Shown here piece by piece: positions 61,288-64,000 of a stretch of 64,000 nucleotides of DNA. The notes under the pieces are model-generated. The model was not told where the DNA came from, did not search any database, and saw only the letters and a list, made by a program, of their open reading frames with translations. The first letter of the stretch is position 1, and each line of letters opens with the position of its first letter. The stretch lies in IMG/VR virus record IMGVR_UViG_3300032240_000412, positions 1 through 64,000 of that record; one strand, given 5' to 3'. This DNA is from a virus. A program made the position numbers and the translations under genes.

Positions 61288-62665
61288 ATCAGATTTCATG
61301 ACCGATGCTGAAAACATGCGAGACCTATTGGGTCCTGCTCTTTGTTTGGCCAAATGGAAACAACTAAGCCTGCATTTACCAACTGGTTTAAACAATAGCT
61401 GTTACCACCCGCCGTTGCACTCAATAGACCCAGACGAAGTAAAAATCAATCCTGGCGCACTACATAATACAGCACATAAAAAAGAACAGCGTAAGATTAT
61501 GTTACGCAACGAAAAACCCAGCGAATGCAGTTATTGTTGGAACATGGAAGCCAATGGTCAATTAAGTGATCGACACTATCGCAGTGGTGAGCCTTGGGCC
61601 TCTGAAGACTATGAAAAAATTAAAAATTCAACAGGAGATGAAAATGAAGTTGTTCCGTCCTACGTCGAGGTTAACTTTAACCATGCGTGTAATCTCAAAT
61701 GTAGTTATTGCAGTCCTCAGTTTAGTAGCACTTGGGGTCAAGAAGTTGACAAGTTTGGCGGATTCCCAACAACGCCTATTCACAACGATCCTAGCCATTT
61801 TACTGGTCGCAATCGTCCTATACCACATTCCCACGATAATCCTTATGTTGATGCATTCTGGCAATGGTGGCCAAGTCTTTATCCGCATCTAAAACATTTC
61901 CGCATGACCGGTGGTGAGCCACTAATGGATCGGAATACATATAAAGTGTTTGACTATGTACTAGCGTTACCTAAGCCAGACCTGCACTTGAATGTGACCA
62001 GCAACTTCAGCGTAGAGCCGCAATTATGGAACAAGTACTTTGACTATGTAAAAAAATTATGTAATACCAATATTGAGCATTTCATGCAGTATGTTAGTCT
62101 TGACACTGGTATTCCCGAACAGGCCGAGTATGTTCGTAGTGGCATGAACTACCATAGAGTTATGAGTCGTGTCAATCATTACCTAACAGACATTCCTTAT
62201 AGGAATAGTCTGACGTTTATCATTACAATGAATAACCTCAGTGTACTTGGCCTACAAAGATTACTGGATAGAATCTTGGAATTACGTAAAGCACATAGCA
62301 CTACATACCAAAGAGTTTGGTTTGATACACCAGTGCTACGTAAACCAGAATGGCAAAGTCTACAGATACTTCCATCGGTATACAGCGAGCATTTAGAACG
62401 TATTGCAGACTGGATGGAACTAAATTTAGAAACACCAGAACGCCCATTCCAGGGATTTAAGGATTACGAAGTACAACGTCTAAGAAGAGACATTGCCTGG
62501 ATGAAAAAAGGCAGTGAATTGGACCCTGAATATGTTAAACTGCAACGTGCTAACTTTTACAGGTTCTTTAACGAGCACGATAAACGACGTGGAACCAACT
62601 TTGAAAAGACATTCCCACAGATGATTGAATTTTGGAAAGAATGTAGATACTATGCACAGCAATAA
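61280..62665 (+). CDS. Radical SAM protein, N-terminal Cys module, 461 aa
   Basis: Cys137, Cys141 and Cys144 (NHACNLKCSYCSPQFSSTWG) bind the SAM cluster and FRMTGGEPLMDRNTYKVFDY is the GGEP strand. Upstream lies an extra Cys region, CYHPPLH (Cys41) and ECSYCWNME (Cys83, Cys86), which is shared with the next two genes. It resembles what databases call twitch-domain radical SAM proteins of phages, but here the extra Cys pair is N-terminal. GTG start at 61280; Met7 is an alternative. Substrate unknown. Confidence 0.88.
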   Translation: MSKSDFMTDAENMRDLLGPALCLAKWKQLSLHLPTGLNNSCYHPPLHSIDPDEVKINPGALHNTAHKKEQRKIMLRNEKPSECSYCWNMEANGQLSDRHYRSGEPWASEDYEKIKNSTGDENEVVPSYVEVNFNHACNLKCSYCSPQFSSTWGQEVDKFGGFPTTPIHNDPSHFTGRNRPIPHSHDNPYVDAFWQWWPSLYPHLKHFRMTGGEPLMDRNTYKVFDYVLALPKPDLHLNVTSNFSVEPQLWNKYFDYVKKLCNTNIEHFMQYVSLDTGIPEQAEYVRSGMNYHRVMSRVNHYLTDIPYRNSLTFIITMNNLSVLGLQRLLDRILELRKAHSTTYQRVWFDTPVLRKPEWQSLQILPSVYSEHLERIADWMELNLETPERPFQGFKDYEVQRLRRDIAWMKKGSELDPEYVKLQRANFYRFFNEHDKRRGTNFEKTFPQMIEFWKECRYYAQQ

Positions 62666-63812
62666 CTGTCCGTTGTATAGCAAAGGCTTGTATGTTGAAA
62701 AAATAAACAGCACAGAATCACGAGTGAGTATGTGCTGTTATCAATCAATGAGTCCGCAAGTATATACCAACATAGATTTTGATAACAATGACTATCTGAT
62801 TAAGTTACGCAACGATGCAGAGTCTGGAGAGAAAATTCCCGAGTGCCAGGGTTGTTGGACAGCAGAAAAGTTTGGTATTAAAAGCTATAGACAAGGACAG
62901 ATCGAATCTTTTAATTTTCAAAACATCCCCGTTGATAAAACTGTAGAATTAATTAGCTTGTTATACAACTGTGAAAATACCTGTAATTTGAAATGTATCA
63001 CATGCGGTCCACGTTACAGTTCGGCCTGGAGACAAGAGTACCAAAAATTAAATAAACTTGGTGAGTGGGACATTGTATCATCTAAGCAGACTTCTTTAAA
63101 AAATGATATTAGTTGTACATTGGATTTATCTAAAACAAAACTAATACATTTTCAAGGCGGCGAGCCATTACTAACCAAGGATCACGAAGCGGTATTACAG
63201 CAGGCATTAGATCAACACAATCTAACAGAAACTATTGTTAGCTACAACACCAATGGCACAGTATTCCCTAGTGCTAATACACAACAGCTTTGGAAAAATG
63301 CAAAGCTGGTAAAATTATACTTTAGTATTGATGCCATTAAAGATCAATTTGAATATGTTAGATACCCAGGCAACTGGCAAGCAGTTGAGGAAAATTTACT
63401 AAAGATTAAAAACACTATTCCCAATGTTTGGATTGAAATAGGTGTAACAGTGGGACTTGCTAACATATTCTATTTAAAAGATATTTTAGATTGGAGAGAA
63501 GCTAATTTTAATACTACCTTGTCTGGAGATCCAATCGGAATATACTTTAATCTGGTCAGTGATATAGAACCTGGAACAAGCGGACTAATGAAATTAGAAA
63601 ATGCCAGTGGTAAAATCAAGGATCAAGCATTGGAGTATATTGATTCGTTAAGATCATACAGTAATGTCACAGGCATAAACGAAATGAAGAATGCGCTAAT
63701 TGATGCAACAGAAAACAACAAGTGGATTGACTTTTTAAACCAATTGGATAAAATTAGGAACACCAATTGGAATAAATCGTTGAGTAAATTACATAGATGT
63801 GTTACAATATAA
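62652..63812 (+). CDS. Radical SAM protein, N-terminal Cys module, 386 aa
   Basis: Second copy of the tandem radical SAM set. Cys111, Cys115 and Cys118 (NTCNLKCITCGPRYSSAW) and IHFQGGEPLLTKDHEAVLQQ give the radical SAM core; CYQSMSPQ and ECQGCWTAEKFGIKSYRQGQ (Cys65, Cys68) repeat the N-terminal Cys module. I prefer ATG 62652, with GGAAAGA upstream, over the TTG at 62625 because the module starts at Met there. Overlaps the previous gene by 14 nt. Confidence 0.88.
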   Translation: MHSNNCPLYSKGLYVEKINSTESRVSMCCYQSMSPQVYTNIDFDNNDYLIKLRNDAESGEKIPECQGCWTAEKFGIKSYRQGQIESFNFQNIPVDKTVELISLLYNCENTCNLKCITCGPRYSSAWRQEYQKLNKLGEWDIVSSKQTSLKNDISCTLDLSKTKLIHFQGGEPLLTKDHEAVLQQALDQHNLTETIVSYNTNGTVFPSANTQQLWKNAKLVKLYFSIDAIKDQFEYVRYPGNWQAVEENLLKIKNTIPNVWIEIGVTVGLANIFYLKDILDWREANFNTTLSGDPIGIYFNLVSDIEPGTSGLMKLENASGKIKDQALEYIDSLRSYSNVTGINEMKNALIDATENNKWIDFLNQLDKIRNTNWNKSLSKLHRCVTI

Positions 63813-63818
63813 AATATT

Positions 63819-64000
63819 ATGCCCAAATTTAACAACGAAACAGATTTAGAATATAAGCGCAGAGTAATTGACATCAAGTCAAGTAGCTTCTGCGGAGCAA
63901 AATGGTATAACGCTACTATTTGGTTAGGTAGCGGTATGACCACAAGTTGTCATCATCCGTTGCCACACAAGGTTGATGTTGATGACGTAATACGAAACCC
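63819..64000 (+). CDS. Radical SAM protein, third tandem copy (cut by window edge)
   Basis: ATG 63819 begins 6 nt after the stop of the previous gene. The 60 residues in the window (MPKFNNETDLEYKRRVIDIK then SSSFCGAKWYNATIWLGSGM and TTSCHHPLPHKVDVDDVIRN) match the N-terminal Cys module of the two preceding genes (C-[YH]HP.LH.[IV]D.D) and continue out of frame of view. The radical SAM core itself lies beyond 64000, so the call rests on homology to its neighbours. Confidence 0.65.
   Translation, partial: MPKFNNETDLEYKRRVIDIKSSSFCGAKWYNATIWLGSGMTTSCHHPLPHKVDVDDVIRN

Noticed and set aside
62625-62651. TTG start 27 nt upstream for the second tandem radical SAM gene
   Set aside because: ATG 62652 has a GGAAAGA site and begins the module conserved among the three copies; the extra nine residues lie inside the previous gene.
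1-64000. Prophage or bacterial chromosome
   Set aside because: No integrase, attachment site, rRNA, tRNA or bacterial housekeeping gene; all recognisable genes fit a lytic T4-like phage.
1-64000. CRISPR array or insertion sequence
   Set aside because: No evenly spaced direct repeats and no transposase-like protein were seen.

Overview
The window is a segment of a large T4-like myovirus genome (contractile-tailed dsDNA phage, roughly 40% GC), not a bacterial chromosome. It encodes recognisable T4-type head proteins (portal gp20, protease gp21, scaffold gp22, major capsid gp23), a tape measure, baseplate hub and wedge proteins (gp26, gp48, gp53, gp5, gp25, gp6, a giant gp7-position protein), tail fibres, the recombination nuclease pair gp46/gp47 and the late sigma factor gp55. 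No tRNA, CRISPR, insertion sequence or integration gene was seen. The content resembles uncultured aquatic T4-like phages; the host cannot be named from this sequence.

Layout. (1) 1-18872, minus strand: an edge-truncated tail fibre, a PKD-repeat fibre, four smaller fibre or virion proteins, an unassigned late protein, then the head module read gp20, two core proteins, gp21, gp22, gp23, preceded upstream by the tape measure. A two-gene plus-strand island (8974-9445) with its own sigma70-type promoter sits inside this block. (2) 18927-20377, plus: gp26, a small coupled partner and a DUF6165-like gene. (3) 20378-20787: a 410-nt gene-free, relatively GC-rich stretch with several self-complementary segments. 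(4) 29228-20788, minus: nine overlapping genes, gp55, a sulfotransferase-like protein, gp47, an SGNH hydrolase-like protein, gp46, two radical SAM enzymes, a PD-(D/E)XK nuclease and a second sulfotransferase-like protein. (5) 29357-58071, plus: baseplate and tail-fibre module, including one 12.8-kb gene with a seven-bladed FG-GAP-like propeller. (6) 58113-64000, plus: an overlapping operon of one unknown protein, two clear and one probable GT-A-type glycosyltransferases, one small unknown and three tandem radical SAM proteins (the last cut by the window edge).

Regulation. TATAAATA octamers (the T4 late promoter) or one-base variants precede most structural transcription units, fitting the gp55 encoded here. 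The radical SAM and glycosyltransferase operon instead has an exact TTGACA-17-TATAAT promoter overlapped by a long inverted repeat, and the gp55 operon has a weaker sigma70-like site, so both non-structural blocks are probably expressed earlier by host-type RNA polymerase.

Most noteworthy: five radical SAM genes plus glycosyltransferase, sulfotransferase-like, SGNH and DUF6165 genes suggest a phage-encoded modification or glycan pathway of unknown product; and by eye I found no GCAGC or GCTGC pentamer anywhere in the 64 kb, although GCCGC/GCGGC are abundant, which looks like evasion of a GCWGC-specific restriction system. Functions are assigned from remembered family motifs and gene order; no database search was run.
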